Assembly: GCF_900156125.1 (NCBI RefSeq)
Contig: NZ_FTLX01000002.1
Location: 186,001 to 250,000, forward strand
Direction of reading: 5' to 3'
Length of the DNA stretch: 64,000 nucleotides
DNA from: Domibacillus enclensis
GTDB lineage: Bacteria > Bacillota > Bacilli > Bacillales > Domibacillaceae
Part shown: positions 36,629 through 44,397 of the stretch, in pieces
Layout: the number at the start of each line of letters is the position of its first letter
How positions within the stretch are numbered: position 1 is the stretch's first letter
Notes under the pieces: generated by a model
Seen by the model: only the letters and a program-made list of their open reading frames with translations
What the model was told of the DNA's origin: nothing
Databases searched by the model: none
Program-made: the position numbers and the translations under genes

Positions 36629-37018
36629 ATGGATATACGGAAAATTCATCATGCTGCGATTATTTGCTCAGATTATAAGCGCTCCAAACAGTTTTATACG
36701 GAAGTATTAAAGCTAGAAATTCTGTCCGAGACTTACCGGGCAGAGAGAGATTCTTATAAGCTGGACCTGCGGGTGGGGGACAGGGATCAAATTGAATTGT
36801 TTTCGTTTCCTAATGCACCAGCGCGGTCGAACTACCCAGAGGCCCAAGGGCTGCGTCACCTGGCGTTCGAGGTGTTGGATATTGAAGTGGCAGTCCAAGA
36901 ACTTGAGGAACAAGGTGTCTTGGTGGAGCAAGTTCGAGTGGACGAAGGTACCGGACGGCGATTCACGTTCTTCAATGATCCAGACGGCCTTCTGCTAGAG
37001 CTGTACGAGCGGGCGTAA
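36629..37018 (+). CDS. VOC superfamily (glyoxalase-like) protein
   Basis: A 129-residue single-copy vicinal-oxygen-chelate protein close to the YaeR/SMU-type lactoylglutathione-lyase-like proteins. IHHAAIICSDYKRSKQFYTEVL at the N-terminus, LRHLAFEV in the middle and FFNDPDGLLLELYE at the end supply the paired beta-alpha-beta-beta-beta modules and the His/Glu metal positions. The substrate is unknown; a role in methylglyoxal or sugar-aldehyde detoxification is a guess. AAGGAGTAA overlaps the manA stop, so it is likely translated with manA. Confidence 0.85.
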   Translation: MDIRKIHHAAIICSDYKRSKQFYTEVLKLEILSETYRAERDSYKLDLRVGDRDQIELFSFPNAPARSNYPEAQGLRHLAFEVLDIEVAVQELEEQGVLVEQVRVDEGTGRRFTFFNDPDGLLLELYERA

Positions 37019-37082
37019 TTTTCATTTTCTTTTCACTTTTGCAGTGTATACTGGCAGAATCATATGCTGGAAGGTGAGAAGA

Positions 37083-37202
37083 ATGCATCATGATCATGAA
37101 GACCGTAATTTGATAAAAGGGCTCGGTCTTGGCGTTCTACTAAGTATTCCGTTATGGATTTCTTTCTTCGGCTGGGTCGGGATACTTAAACAAATGGTGT
37201 GA
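37083..37202 (+). CDS. Small 39-residue membrane peptide, copy 1
   Basis: A short gene with a strong GGAAGGTGAG ribosome binding site. The product has a His/Asp-rich start (MHHDHEDRN) and one membrane helix containing GVLLSIPLWISFFGWVGIL. It shares the block LSIPLWxSFFGW and identical total length with the gene at 37283, so the two are tandem paralogues; conservation between them supports that both are real. Function unknown. No recognised toxin or regulatory family. Confidence 0.75.
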   Translation: MHHDHEDRNLIKGLGLGVLLSIPLWISFFGWVGILKQMV

Positions 37203-37282
37203 AAAAAATTTAATGTATAGTTGTTGGGTATGAGGGTATAATAAATAAAACGCTTTCATAACTGAGAGGGAGTTGATACCTC

Positions 37283-37402
37283 ATGAACCAACTATACAAT
37301 GAAAACGATTTGTTGACAGGCTTGCGATGGGGAATTGGCCTCAGTATACCGCTTTGGCTTTCTTTTTTTGGCTGGATTAAACTCTTTGTAGGAATTTTAT
37401 AA
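37283..37402 (+). CDS. Small 39-residue membrane peptide, copy 2
   Basis: Paralogue of the peptide at 37083. A polar start (MNQLYNENDLL) leads into GIGLSIPLWLSFFGWIKLF and a short hydrophobic tail. A TATAAT box at 37237-37242 and GAGGGAG 10 bases before the ATG suggest its own promoter; a terminator follows 12 bases after the stop. A weak cre-like sequence (two mismatches) sits at 37250-37263 between promoter and start. Single membrane helix with conserved Pro and aromatic residues; function unknown. Confidence 0.75.
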   Translation: MNQLYNENDLLTGLRWGIGLSIPLWLSFFGWIKLFVGIL

Positions 37403-37414
37403 TCATGATAAATG

Positions 37415-37443
37415 GACTCAGTCTTAAATGGCTGGGTCTTTTT
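37415..37443 (+). terminator. Rho-independent terminator of the small membrane peptide gene
   Basis: GACTCAG (37415-37421) pairs with CTGGGTC (37432-37438; one wobble), then TTTTT. Confidence 0.75.
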
Positions 37444-37483
37444 AAATTGATGTAATCGCAAATTGACTGAAAAGTGACCATGC

Positions 37484-37612
37484 ATGATCGGAATATCCAG
37501 TGGATGACCGAATTCCGTATGCAGATAGCCGGAAAAGTGAGAATCCGGTCATCCTTCCCCGTATTCCGGTCCACCAGTTAGAAAATCCGGTCGATGATGA
37601 GAAATGCTGGAA
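37484..37612 (+). repeat. 21-base periodic array, CCGG family
   Basis: About seven degenerate units. ATCCGG-type words lie at 37543, 37564 and 37585 (exact 21-base steps) with a further TGCTGG near 37605; on the left, ATGATCGG, ATGACCGA and ATAGCCGG at 37484, 37504 and 37525 continue the period, and GGATGACCG there is the inverse of CGGTCATCC further right. It lies ~40 bases after the terminator at 37443. The remaining bases to 37879 are AT-rich and presumably hold the flagellin promoter; TATAAT occurs at 37810-37815 without a clear -35, and I see no SigD-type promoter. Confidence 0.65.
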
Positions 37613-37879
37613 GCTTTTCAGGGATTAAATTATTTATGCCCTCACGTTTTTTACGAAAAAAACATTCCACTATCGTTCTCCTTAATAGAATGAATCCTCG
37701 GTAACTTCTTCAATGCATTTCTCTCATCCATATAAAAGGACTAAAGGCTTGAAACTTTATGTGTTTTTATCTGTTTTTATGTGGCAATTATGTTGTTACT
37801 ATGAAATAATATAATTTACATAATATAGAATTTGGCTGTGGAGATGTATAGTCAGAATGTTAAAGGCGGTTGTTGGGGA

Positions 37880-39337
37880 ATGCGAATTAATCATAATATA
37901 GCATCACTTCATTCACAGAGAATCGTTTCGGCTCACCAGACGGACTTATCCAAAACGTTAGAGAAATTGTCGTCGGGGCTTCGAATTAACCGGGCGTCGG
38001 ATGATGCAGCAGGATTAACCATCTCACAGAAGATGAGAGGCCAAATTAGAGGACTCAATCAAGCAGAGCGAAATATACTGGACGGCATTTCACTGGTGCA
38101 AACAGCAGAAAGCGGGCTTGGAGAGATTCACACGATGCTTCAGCGAATGAGGGAGCTGTCTGTTCAAGCGGCAACAGGTACATTAGCGGCAGAGGACAAG
38201 GAAGCCATTCAAGCCGAAGTCGACCAGTTAAAGCAAGGAATTGATTCAGTCGCTTATGAAACGGACTTCAATGGAACTCATCCGCTTACTTCCGTTTATA
38301 CAGAAAAGGAAGCGGCAAATGGACAAAAAGCAAAAGTAGATGTGGTGTTTGTCATCGATACATCCGGCAGCATGGGGGGTGTTATTGATAATGTGAAAGC
38401 CAATTTGCAGCATTTTGCGAATGGACTGGGAGACGTTGACGCGCAATTTGGATTGGTTCAGTACAGTGATATAGGATACGAGGAGCCGATGAAGAAGTGG
38501 GCATTTACCAGTGATGTCGCGATGTTTGAAAGCAACCTTCAAGATCTAAGAGAAAATCACATGTACGGCGGTGGAGATGGACCTGAAACGGGTTTAGAGG
38601 GAATCATGGACCCGAGTACCGGGGCGATGTCATTTTCTTTTCGTGATCATGCAAAAAAGCATTTTGTGTTAATTACAGACGCACCTGTACATGAAAAGGG
38701 AGACGGTTCAGAACACGCAGGTCATTATTCTTATCAGGCAGATGAAGTAGCTACGACCTTAAATGCATCTGACGTTCAAGTTTCTGTGGTCAGTAGTATG
38801 ATAGACAGTATTCAACGTGAACAGCTGAGCCAGCTTTCTAATGAAACGGGCGGGATGTATTTAGATATTTATAGTGACTTTGGAACAAGTTTGAATGAAT
38901 TGGCGGAAAGTATTAAAGATGACGCATCGAGTGAAACGGAAATAGTGCAGCCGCCTATCACACTTCAAGTCGGAGCGAATGAGGCAGATGTTTTCCACAT
39001 GGACTTAACAGACGCCAGAGCAGTCGCCTTGAATATCGAGGATTTGGACGTAGTGGAGGATGCAGTGGCAGCACTTGTTCAAATCGATCAAGCGATTCAC
39101 ATGGTTTCAAAGGAGCGGTCTAAGTACGGCGCTTATCAAAATGCGCTCGAGTACATCCTCACTAATGTCACAAATGCCAGTGTCAATGCGACAGCAGCAG
39201 AATCCCGTATTTCGGATGCAGATATGGCACTGGAGATGACAGAGTACACGAAAAGAAATATTCTTATCCAGTCCGGGCAAGCTATGCTCGCTCAGTCAAA
39301 TCAATTGCCGCAGGGGATTTTGCAGCTTTTGAAATAA
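37880..39337 (+). CDS. Flagellin with an inserted von Willebrand factor A domain
   Basis: A 485-residue protein. Residues 1-137 are a complete flagellin N-terminal D0/D1 region (MRINHNIASL, LSSGLRINRASDDAAGL, LVQTAESGLGEIHTMLQRMREL). Residues ~362-485 are the C-terminal D1/D0 region (LQVGANEAD, AAESRISDADMALEM, ILIQSGQAMLAQSNQ). In place of the variable D2/D3 lies a vWA domain (~150-345): VVFVIDTSGSM gives the MIDAS DxSxS (Asp160, Ser162, Ser164), GGGDGPETGLEGI supplies Thr237 and VLITDAP gives Asp267. No cysteine is present. It should be exported by the flagellar system and display metal-dependent binding domains on the filament. ATG 37880 has AAAGGCGG 10 bases upstream. No other flagellar gene is nearby. 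Confidence 0.95.
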   Translation: MRINHNIASLHSQRIVSAHQTDLSKTLEKLSSGLRINRASDDAAGLTISQKMRGQIRGLNQAERNILDGISLVQTAESGLGEIHTMLQRMRELSVQAATGTLAAEDKEAIQAEVDQLKQGIDSVAYETDFNGTHPLTSVYTEKEAANGQKAKVDVVFVIDTSGSMGGVIDNVKANLQHFANGLGDVDAQFGLVQYSDIGYEEPMKKWAFTSDVAMFESNLQDLRENHMYGGGDGPETGLEGIMDPSTGAMSFSFRDHAKKHFVLITDAPVHEKGDGSEHAGHYSYQADEVATTLNASDVQVSVVSSMIDSIQREQLSQLSNETGGMYLDIYSDFGTSLNELAESIKDDASSETEIVQPPITLQVGANEADVFHMDLTDARAVALNIEDLDVVEDAVAALVQIDQAIHMVSKERSKYGAYQNALEYILTNVTNASVNATAAESRISDADMALEMTEYTKRNILIQSGQAMLAQSNQLPQGILQLLK

Positions 39338-39429
39338 TATATTTTTTTTCTTCGTAAACGTTGCTGCATTGTGTTGTCCTTGATTCTGACTATAGTCAGA
39401 GATGAAGAAAAAATAAATGATGACAGTGT

Positions 39430-39464
39430 CAGCCCCTCGCCTCAAGTTAGGCAGGGGGCTGTTT
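39430..39464 (+). terminator. Probable terminator of the flagellin gene
   Basis: CAGCCCC-TCGCCT (39430-39442) pairs with AGGCAG-GGGGCTG (39449-39461), followed by a weak TTTAACGTTTC tract. Confidence 0.75.
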
Positions 39465-39486
39465 AACGTTTCACGCTCATAGGAAG

Positions 39487-39690
39487 GTTGCACACTTTTC
39501 GGTGGAGTTGCACGGTTTCGCGGAAAGTTGCACGCTAGGACAGTGGGTTGCACAGTTTTCGGGAAAGTTGCACACCTGGGCAGAGAGTTGCACGCTTTTC
39601 GCTAAAGCTGCACGCTTGGGTAGTGAGTTGCACAGTTTCTCCAAAAGTTGCACGGTTTCCGTAAAACTTGCACAGTTGGGCGCTCTATTC
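39487..39690 (+). repeat. 20-base periodic array, GTTGCAC family, copy 1
   Basis: Ten units with TTGCAC (or CTGCAC) at 39488, 39508, 39528, 39548, 39568, 39588, 39608, 39628, 39648 and 39668, an exact 20-base step. Two unit types tend to alternate: GTTGCACnnTTTTCGnGAAA and GTTGCACnCTnGGnnnGnG. It lies 22 bases after the flagellin terminator and directly upstream of the ABC transporter operon. Confidence 0.9.
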
Positions 39691-39768
39691 GTGATTTCTA
39701 TCTACAACCTTTTTGACGGCTTCATCTAATTTCTGTAAAGTTTAGGTGAGAGTAGAGGAGGAATGCGG

Positions 39769-40416
39769 GTGATTCAGTTTCAGGAGGTACGGAAGGCGTT
39801 TGGCAAGCAGGATGTGCTGCGCGGGGCTTCTCTTCACGTGGCGCCGGGTGAGTATGTGGCGATCATGGGGAAGTCGGGCTCGGGGAAGAGCACGCTGCTG
39901 AATATATTGGGTGCGATGGAGGATGCGGACGATGGGCGGTATCAGCTCGCCGGCCATTATGTACATAAAATGAGCGCGCGGAAACGGACGGCGCTTCGGA
40001 ATGCGGAGATCGGGTTTGTGTTTCAGCAATTTCAGCTGATTCCGAATTTGTCGGTTTATCAAAATGTGAAGCTGCCGCTGACGTATGGGCGGAAGAAGCT
40101 GGGCGGCAAGCGGGGGCGTGTGCTGAAGGCGCTTGAGGATGTTGGCTTGCTTGAGAAAAAAGGACAGAAGCCGGGCCGCTTGTCGGGCGGCGAAAAGCAA
40201 CGCGTCGCGATTGCGAGGGCGCTTGTGAATGAGCCATCGATGCTGCTGGCGGATGAGCCGACCGGCAGCCTGGATGAATCAACGACAGAAACGATTATGG
40301 CGCTGTTTGATGAGGTGCATGCGCGCGGCACCACGATTGTGATGATTACGCATGATCCGGAAGTGGCGGCGCGTGCGGAGCGGGTCGTGCATCTGCGAAA
40401 TGGGGTGCTTGAATGA
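39769..40416 (+). CDS. ABC transporter ATP-binding protein (MacB/LolD type)
   Basis: A 215-residue ATPase with Walker A GKSGSGKST, Q-loop FVFQQFQLIPNL, signature LSGGEKQRVAIARAL, Walker B MLLADEPTGSLDE and the switch His in MITHD, all typical of the MacB/LolD/FtsE class that drives mechanotransmission rather than transport through the membrane. I chose GTG 39769 because GAGGAGG ends 7 bases before it; the ATG at 39763 is only 1 base away. Its stop overlaps the permease start (ATGA). Codons are clearly more GC-rich than those of the flagellin upstream. Confidence 0.93.
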   Translation: MIQFQEVRKAFGKQDVLRGASLHVAPGEYVAIMGKSGSGKSTLLNILGAMEDADDGRYQLAGHYVHKMSARKRTALRNAEIGFVFQQFQLIPNLSVYQNVKLPLTYGRKKLGGKRGRVLKALEDVGLLEKKGQKPGRLSGGEKQRVAIARALVNEPSMLLADEPTGSLDESTTETIMALFDEVHARGTTIVMITHDPEVAARAERVVHLRNGVLE

Positions 40417-41717
40417 AGGTGATTCAAGCGTTTTGGCTGGCGATTCTCGGGCTTTGGGCGAACAAGTTCCGGGTGCTGTCGGCGATGATGGGTATTGTGA
40501 TCGGTTTGTTTGCGGTGATGGTGCTGATTTCGATTGCGGTCGGAGCGAAGGACATGCTGATGCGGCAAATGGGCAACCTCGGCGCGGAGCAGATTTTGGT
40601 CATGCCGGGCCGCGTGCTCGATGATGCCAATGGACAAAAGGATTTATTGAGCGGGCTGACGAGTGTGCCGAGTACGCTGACGTATGAGGATGCCGAAGCG
40701 GTGCGGGCAGTGCCTGGTGTAGAGCGCGTTGTGCCGCAGCTGGAAACAGTGGCGAACATCGATTACGGTGACACGCGTGTGCAGGGCATGATCGTCGGCA
40801 CAACGACCGGCTATGCGGAGGTGCAGCACGCCGCGGTGGCAGAAGGGTCCTTTTTTGCTGAAGAGGATCAAGGGAAAAATGTGGTGGTGCTCGGCCGCAA
40901 TGTGCATGACGGACTGCTTGGCATCACGCAGCAGGATGGCGGCGGCGGAGAAGCTGCGCCTGGCGGAGAGGACAAGCCGTGGTGGCAAAAGTGGCTGTCC
41001 GGCTTGACGGCAGAAGCCAGTGAACCAATGCTTGTTGGCAAAACGATTATGATCGGTGAAACAGAATATAGTGTAGCCGGTGTGCTTGAGCCGAATGCGA
41101 CACTCGGGTCGAGCACAGACAACACCGTTGTGATGCCGATTGAAACGGCGCTGGCTAACACGGACATGACGTATTTAAACAAAATGATCGTGGAAGCGGA
41201 CAGTTTGGACGTGATCGATCAAGTGGACGGAGCGGTGTTCTCCGCCATTGCCGCCCAGCATTCTGAAATCGACTTCAGCGTCGTGAAGCAGGAGCAAATG
41301 CTCGGCGCAGTTGGGAAAGTAACGACGGTGCTGCAGGTAATGCTCGCCGGGATTACAGCGACTGCACTACTCATTAGCGGCATGGGCATTTTGAACGTCA
41401 TGGTCATGTCCGTTCGTGAACGGACACGCGAAATCGGCATCCGTAAAGCACTCGGTGCGACGACGTTTGAGATTTTGCTTCAGTTTTTCTTTGAAACGCT
41501 GCTGCTTTGTCTTGTGGGCGGCGCGATCGGGATTGCTTGTGGATACGCGTTTATCGAATTGTGGAATGCGAATGTGACTATTTTTGCCCTATCGCTGCCA
41601 ATGTGGGCGGTTCAGCTTGGGCTTGGCGTGACGGCTGTTATTGGTGGGATTTTTGGGGTTTATCCGGCGTTGAAAGCAGCGCGGATGAAGCCGAGTAAAG
41701 CGTTGCGGTTTGAGTAA
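40413..41717 (+). CDS. MacB/FtsX-like ABC transporter permease
   Basis: A 434-residue protein of the MacB-FtsX topology: helix near residues 20-45, a large extracellular periplasmic-core-type domain (~50-295), then three C-terminal helices beginning at VLQVMLAGITATALLISGMGILNVMVMSVRERTREIGIRKALGAT, the family signature. It couples with the ATPase encoded 4 bases overlapping. In Firmicutes such pairs export peptides or lipoproteins or resist antimicrobial peptides; no MacA-like adaptor gene is adjacent, so its substrate is open. GC-rich codon use like its partner. Confidence 0.92.
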   Translation: MKVIQAFWLAILGLWANKFRVLSAMMGIVIGLFAVMVLISIAVGAKDMLMRQMGNLGAEQILVMPGRVLDDANGQKDLLSGLTSVPSTLTYEDAEAVRAVPGVERVVPQLETVANIDYGDTRVQGMIVGTTTGYAEVQHAAVAEGSFFAEEDQGKNVVVLGRNVHDGLLGITQQDGGGGEAAPGGEDKPWWQKWLSGLTAEASEPMLVGKTIMIGETEYSVAGVLEPNATLGSSTDNTVVMPIETALANTDMTYLNKMIVEADSLDVIDQVDGAVFSAIAAQHSEIDFSVVKQEQMLGAVGKVTTVLQVMLAGITATALLISGMGILNVMVMSVRERTREIGIRKALGATTFEILLQFFFETLLLCLVGGAIGIACGYAFIELWNANVTIFALSLPMWAVQLGLGVTAVIGGIFGVYPALKAARMKPSKALRFE

Positions 41718-41719
41718 AG

Positions 41720-41887
41720 GCTGCACGGTTTAGCGGTGGAGTTGCACAGTTTTCGAGAAAGTTGCACGCTTAGGCTGGGATTGCACAGTTTTCGTGGAAG
41801 TTGCACGCTTGGACTGAGGTTGCACAGTTTTCTGGAAAGTTGCACGCTTAGGCTGGGGTTGCACTGTTTTCGTGAAACTTGCACGTA
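41720..41887 (+). repeat. 19/20-base periodic array, GTTGCAC family, copy 2
   Basis: Nine units with TTGCAC or CTGCAC at 41721, 41742, 41762, 41781, 41801, 41820, 41840, 41859 and 41879. Steps alternate 20 and 19, giving a 39-base double unit: one ends in TTTTCGnGGAA, the other in CTTnGGCTGGG. It starts 3 bases after the permease stop and ends 16 bases before a terminator. The rest of the gap to 42157 holds the terminator, an AT-rich stretch and the cre/promoter of the next gene. Confidence 0.9.
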
Positions 41888-41902
41888 CAACGGATCAAAG
41901 TG

Positions 41903-41941
41903 AAGAGCCTGTTCAAGGAAATCGCTTGAACAGGCTCTTTC
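41903..41941 (+). terminator. Strong rho-independent terminator of the ABC operon
   Basis: AAGAGCCTGTTCAAG (41903-41917) pairs perfectly with CTTGAACAGGCTCTT (41925-41939) around a 7-base loop, then T-rich sequence. The poly-A on the 5' side makes it possibly bidirectional. Confidence 0.93.
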
Positions 41942-42114
41942 TGTTGGATTGGCCGCTTCTCATCAATTCCCCAGAAAAGGTTGAAATGTAAATTGGAATG
42001 ATTTAGAATAACCTTATAAAGTTTGTTTAATGGAAAAACTAACATTCAGTTAAAAAATTCAATTTTGTTTGGTCTAAAGACATTAAGATGAGCTGGGAAA
42101 TTCACAGCCTGTAA

Positions 42115-42128
42115 TGAAAGCGCTTTAT
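42115..42128 (+). promoter_or_regulatory. CcpA cre box of the xylan regulatory genes
   Basis: TGAAAGCGCTTTAT matches 13 of 14 positions of the cre consensus. It lies between TTCACA (42101-42106) and a TTTATA/TATATA -10 at 42124-42131, so CcpA bound here would block the promoter 30 bases before the DUF624 gene. Confidence 0.75.
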
Positions 42129-42157
42129 ATAGTGGGTAAAAATCAAGGAGGGGTAAC

Positions 42158-42796
42158 ATGAGCAAGATTTTTAATGCTAGTAAGTTTTACAGTTTATTGG
42201 AATGGATTATGTGGCTCGCTTATTTGAACCTGCTTTGGATGGGGGGACTGGCAGCGGGGCTGTTTGTGCTCGGTTTGTTTCCGGCTACGGTTTCGATGTT
42301 TGCGGTGATCCGCGGGCTGCTGAAAAGAGATTCTTCTGAAAACAAGATCTTCCATACCTTTGTTTCGATGTATAAAAAGGAATTTGTAAAGTCCAATTTG
42401 ATTGGCTTTATTGTTGCCGCTATGGGCTTAGTTCTTTATTTAGATTTTTTGTTTATCCAAAACATGTCGGGTGTTGTTTACTACATTCTGTTTACCGGAT
42501 TGATTTTCATCAGCCTCGTGTATGTCATTTCGCTTTTGTACATTGTCCCCGTTTATGTTCATTATGATTTGAGCTTTTTTCAATATTTCAGACATGCGGT
42601 GTTGATTGGCATCGTCAGCCCGGTGATCACGCTTTTAATGCTGGCAGGTTTAGCTGGCTTGTATCTTCTTCTTGTCTCCATCCCTGGCCTGATTCCGTTT
42701 ATTACGACAAGCTCGGTCGCTTTTATTCTGATGAGCAGTGCGTTGATCGTTTTTCACAGACTGGAACAAAAGCAGCGTATGGCGGTAAGCAATTAA
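42158..42796 (+). CDS. yesL: DUF624 membrane protein (YesL family)
   Basis: A 212-residue membrane protein with five to six helices. The family block WLAYLNLLWMGGLAAGLFVLGLFPATVSMFAVIRGLL at residues ~20-56 is clear. YesL proteins accompany YesMN two-component systems and Lpl-type transporters in Firmicutes polysaccharide-use loci; their molecular job is unknown. AAGGAGGGG precedes the ATG. It is followed 37 bases later by the response regulator, and is under the cre box at 42115. Confidence 0.9.
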   Translation: MSKIFNASKFYSLLEWIMWLAYLNLLWMGGLAAGLFVLGLFPATVSMFAVIRGLLKRDSSENKIFHTFVSMYKKEFVKSNLIGFIVAAMGLVLYLDFLFIQNMSGVVYYILFTGLIFISLVYVISLLYIVPVYVHYDLSFFQYFRHAVLIGIVSPVITLLMLAGLAGLYLLLVSIPGLIPFITTSSVAFILMSSALIVFHRLEQKQRMAVSN

Positions 42797-42833
42797 ATCC
42801 TGTTGATCCTAAATGGAATGGAGGGAGCCTGCA

Positions 42834-44387
42834 ATGGCCTTCAAAGTGTTTTTAGTAGATGATGACCGGTACGTGCGAAAGGGCCTGATTAACCTCATTG
42901 ACTGGGAAGCTTGTGGATTTGAAGTATGTGCGGAAGCAGACAACGGTGAAGATGCGCTGCTGTATATTCGGGATTGCCAGCCGGAATTGGTGATTACGGA
43001 TATTAAGATGCCCGTGCTCGATGGCCTGGAGCTCATTAAGCATACGCTGGAGTTGAAAAACGCCACGTCTAATTTTGTCATTATTACGGGATACAGTGAT
43101 TTTAAATATGCCCAAAAAGCGGTGAAGTACGGTGTGCACGATTTTATTTTAAAGCCAGTGGACAAAGACGAAATCGAGAAAACGCTGAAAAAGGTGGCGG
43201 AGGAACAAACGAAAAAGTTGCAGGTGAAGAGAAACAGAGAAAAGGCGCTCGCGGCGGCTGCGTTCAATGAGTTAATCACAGCGGAACCGAACAAAGAGCG
43301 CTTCAGTGAACATCTCATGAACATGGATGTGACCCGAACGAAGGGCTTTGTGTATGTCATCATTGAGGCGAATAATGACTTTGTTCATACAACGAACATG
43401 CGTGACGCGGTCAGCCATGTGATTAAAGAGGACAAGTCGGACTTCACTGTGCTGTTTCGCGAGCACGGCAGCAATCAGCTAGGGTTGCTGGTGAGCATGA
43501 AGGACGTTTCGGCGTATAAGAAAAGGATTTGCCACTTTTCCAATGACGTGAAACAGCATGCAGCGCGCCAGTTGAAAACGGACGTCGCTGTCTATATCGG
43601 GAAAATGGTTCAGGACGTATCGGAGATAAAAGCCTCTTACCAAACCGCTGTTAAAGCGCTTCAGTTCAAATATTTGGAGGAACCGGACGTGTCGATTGTG
43701 TTCGGGGATACGAAAAACGAAACGGTTCATTACACGGAGCTTGACCAGGCGCTGTATCAGACGCTACTTGAGCAAATTGAAGAGAACCGGACGGCAGACA
43801 TACAGGAAACGGTGGAGACGATGTTCGAGCAATTTCAAACGAAAGCCTTTGCCAAGGATGCGGTGAAAACATCGATTAACCGGGTGATTCACGAAGTGGT
43901 CCGCACGGTTCAGTCAATGGATGGCGACGAGAAAAAACTCGAATCGTTGCAAAAAGTGCTGGATTGGGATCACATTCCCTGCTCGCTTCACGTGACAAAG
44001 GAGATGTTTTTGGCTTTTTTATTGGAGGCAGCGGCACTGCTCAGCCAGTTAAACCAGGAAAGCGGCACGGTCACTATGCGCAGAATTAAGCGGTACGTTG
44101 ACACTCACTATCAGGAGGATCTAACGCTCAAGAAAATAGCCAATACCTTTTTCTTAAACCCTGTGTACATGGGCCAGCTGTTTAAAAAGACGTACGGCTT
44201 GTATTTTAAGGACTATGTGCTGCAGGTCCGGATCAATGAAGCAAAAAAGAAGCTGCGGCAAACAGACCTGCGTATTTTCCAGGTGGCGGAAAGTGTAGGC
44301 TTTTCGAATGCGGATTATTTTGTGACGAAGTTTGAAAAAGTGGCGGGCATGACACCGACTCAATACCGGAAAAACCGGTCCTCATGA
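42834..44387 (+). CDS. yesN: Two-component response regulator, AraC type (YesN/XynC-like)
   Basis: A 517-residue regulator. Residues 1-125 are a receiver with acidic pocket VDDDR, phospho-acceptor Asp56 in ELVITDIKMP and Lys in FILKPVD. The middle (~150-400) is the YesN-type linker domain. The last ~105 residues hold two AraC helix-turn-helix motifs (YQEDLTLKKIANTFFLNPVYMGQLFKKTYG; FQVAESVGFSNADYFVTKFEKVAGMTPTQYR). It should activate the transporter genes at 46552 on a signal from the kinase at 44398. ATG 42834 has GGAGGGAG 6 bases upstream and is preferred to ATG 42813. This arrangement mirrors xynDCEFG of Geobacillus stearothermophilus. Confidence 0.93.
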   Translation: MAFKVFLVDDDRYVRKGLINLIDWEACGFEVCAEADNGEDALLYIRDCQPELVITDIKMPVLDGLELIKHTLELKNATSNFVIITGYSDFKYAQKAVKYGVHDFILKPVDKDEIEKTLKKVAEEQTKKLQVKRNREKALAAAAFNELITAEPNKERFSEHLMNMDVTRTKGFVYVIIEANNDFVHTTNMRDAVSHVIKEDKSDFTVLFREHGSNQLGLLVSMKDVSAYKKRICHFSNDVKQHAARQLKTDVAVYIGKMVQDVSEIKASYQTAVKALQFKYLEEPDVSIVFGDTKNETVHYTELDQALYQTLLEQIEENRTADIQETVETMFEQFQTKAFAKDAVKTSINRVIHEVVRTVQSMDGDEKKLESLQKVLDWDHIPCSLHVTKEMFLAFLLEAAALLSQLNQESGTVTMRRIKRYVDTHYQEDLTLKKIANTFFLNPVYMGQLFKKTYGLYFKDYVLQVRINEAKKKLRQTDLRIFQVAESVGFSNADYFVTKFEKVAGMTPTQYRKNRSS

Positions 44388-44397
44388 TGGAGACTAT

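Noticed and set aside
37250-37263. cre-like sequence before the second small membrane peptide
   Set aside because: Two mismatches in the outer positions and no metabolic context; mentioned only within the gene entry.
37700-37879. SigD flagellar promoter before the vWA flagellin
   Set aside because: I found no TAAA followed at 14-16 bases by a GCCGATAT-like box; only AT-rich sequence and a TATAAT without a partner.
39487-39690. CRISPR array
   Set aside because: Units are contiguous 20-base repeats without unique spacers of 30-40 bases, and no cas genes are present.
39502-39729. 75-codon open frame over the GTTGCAC array
   Set aside because: Repeat-derived. Exact 20-base steps shift the frame from unit to unit, so it is not a protein repeat.
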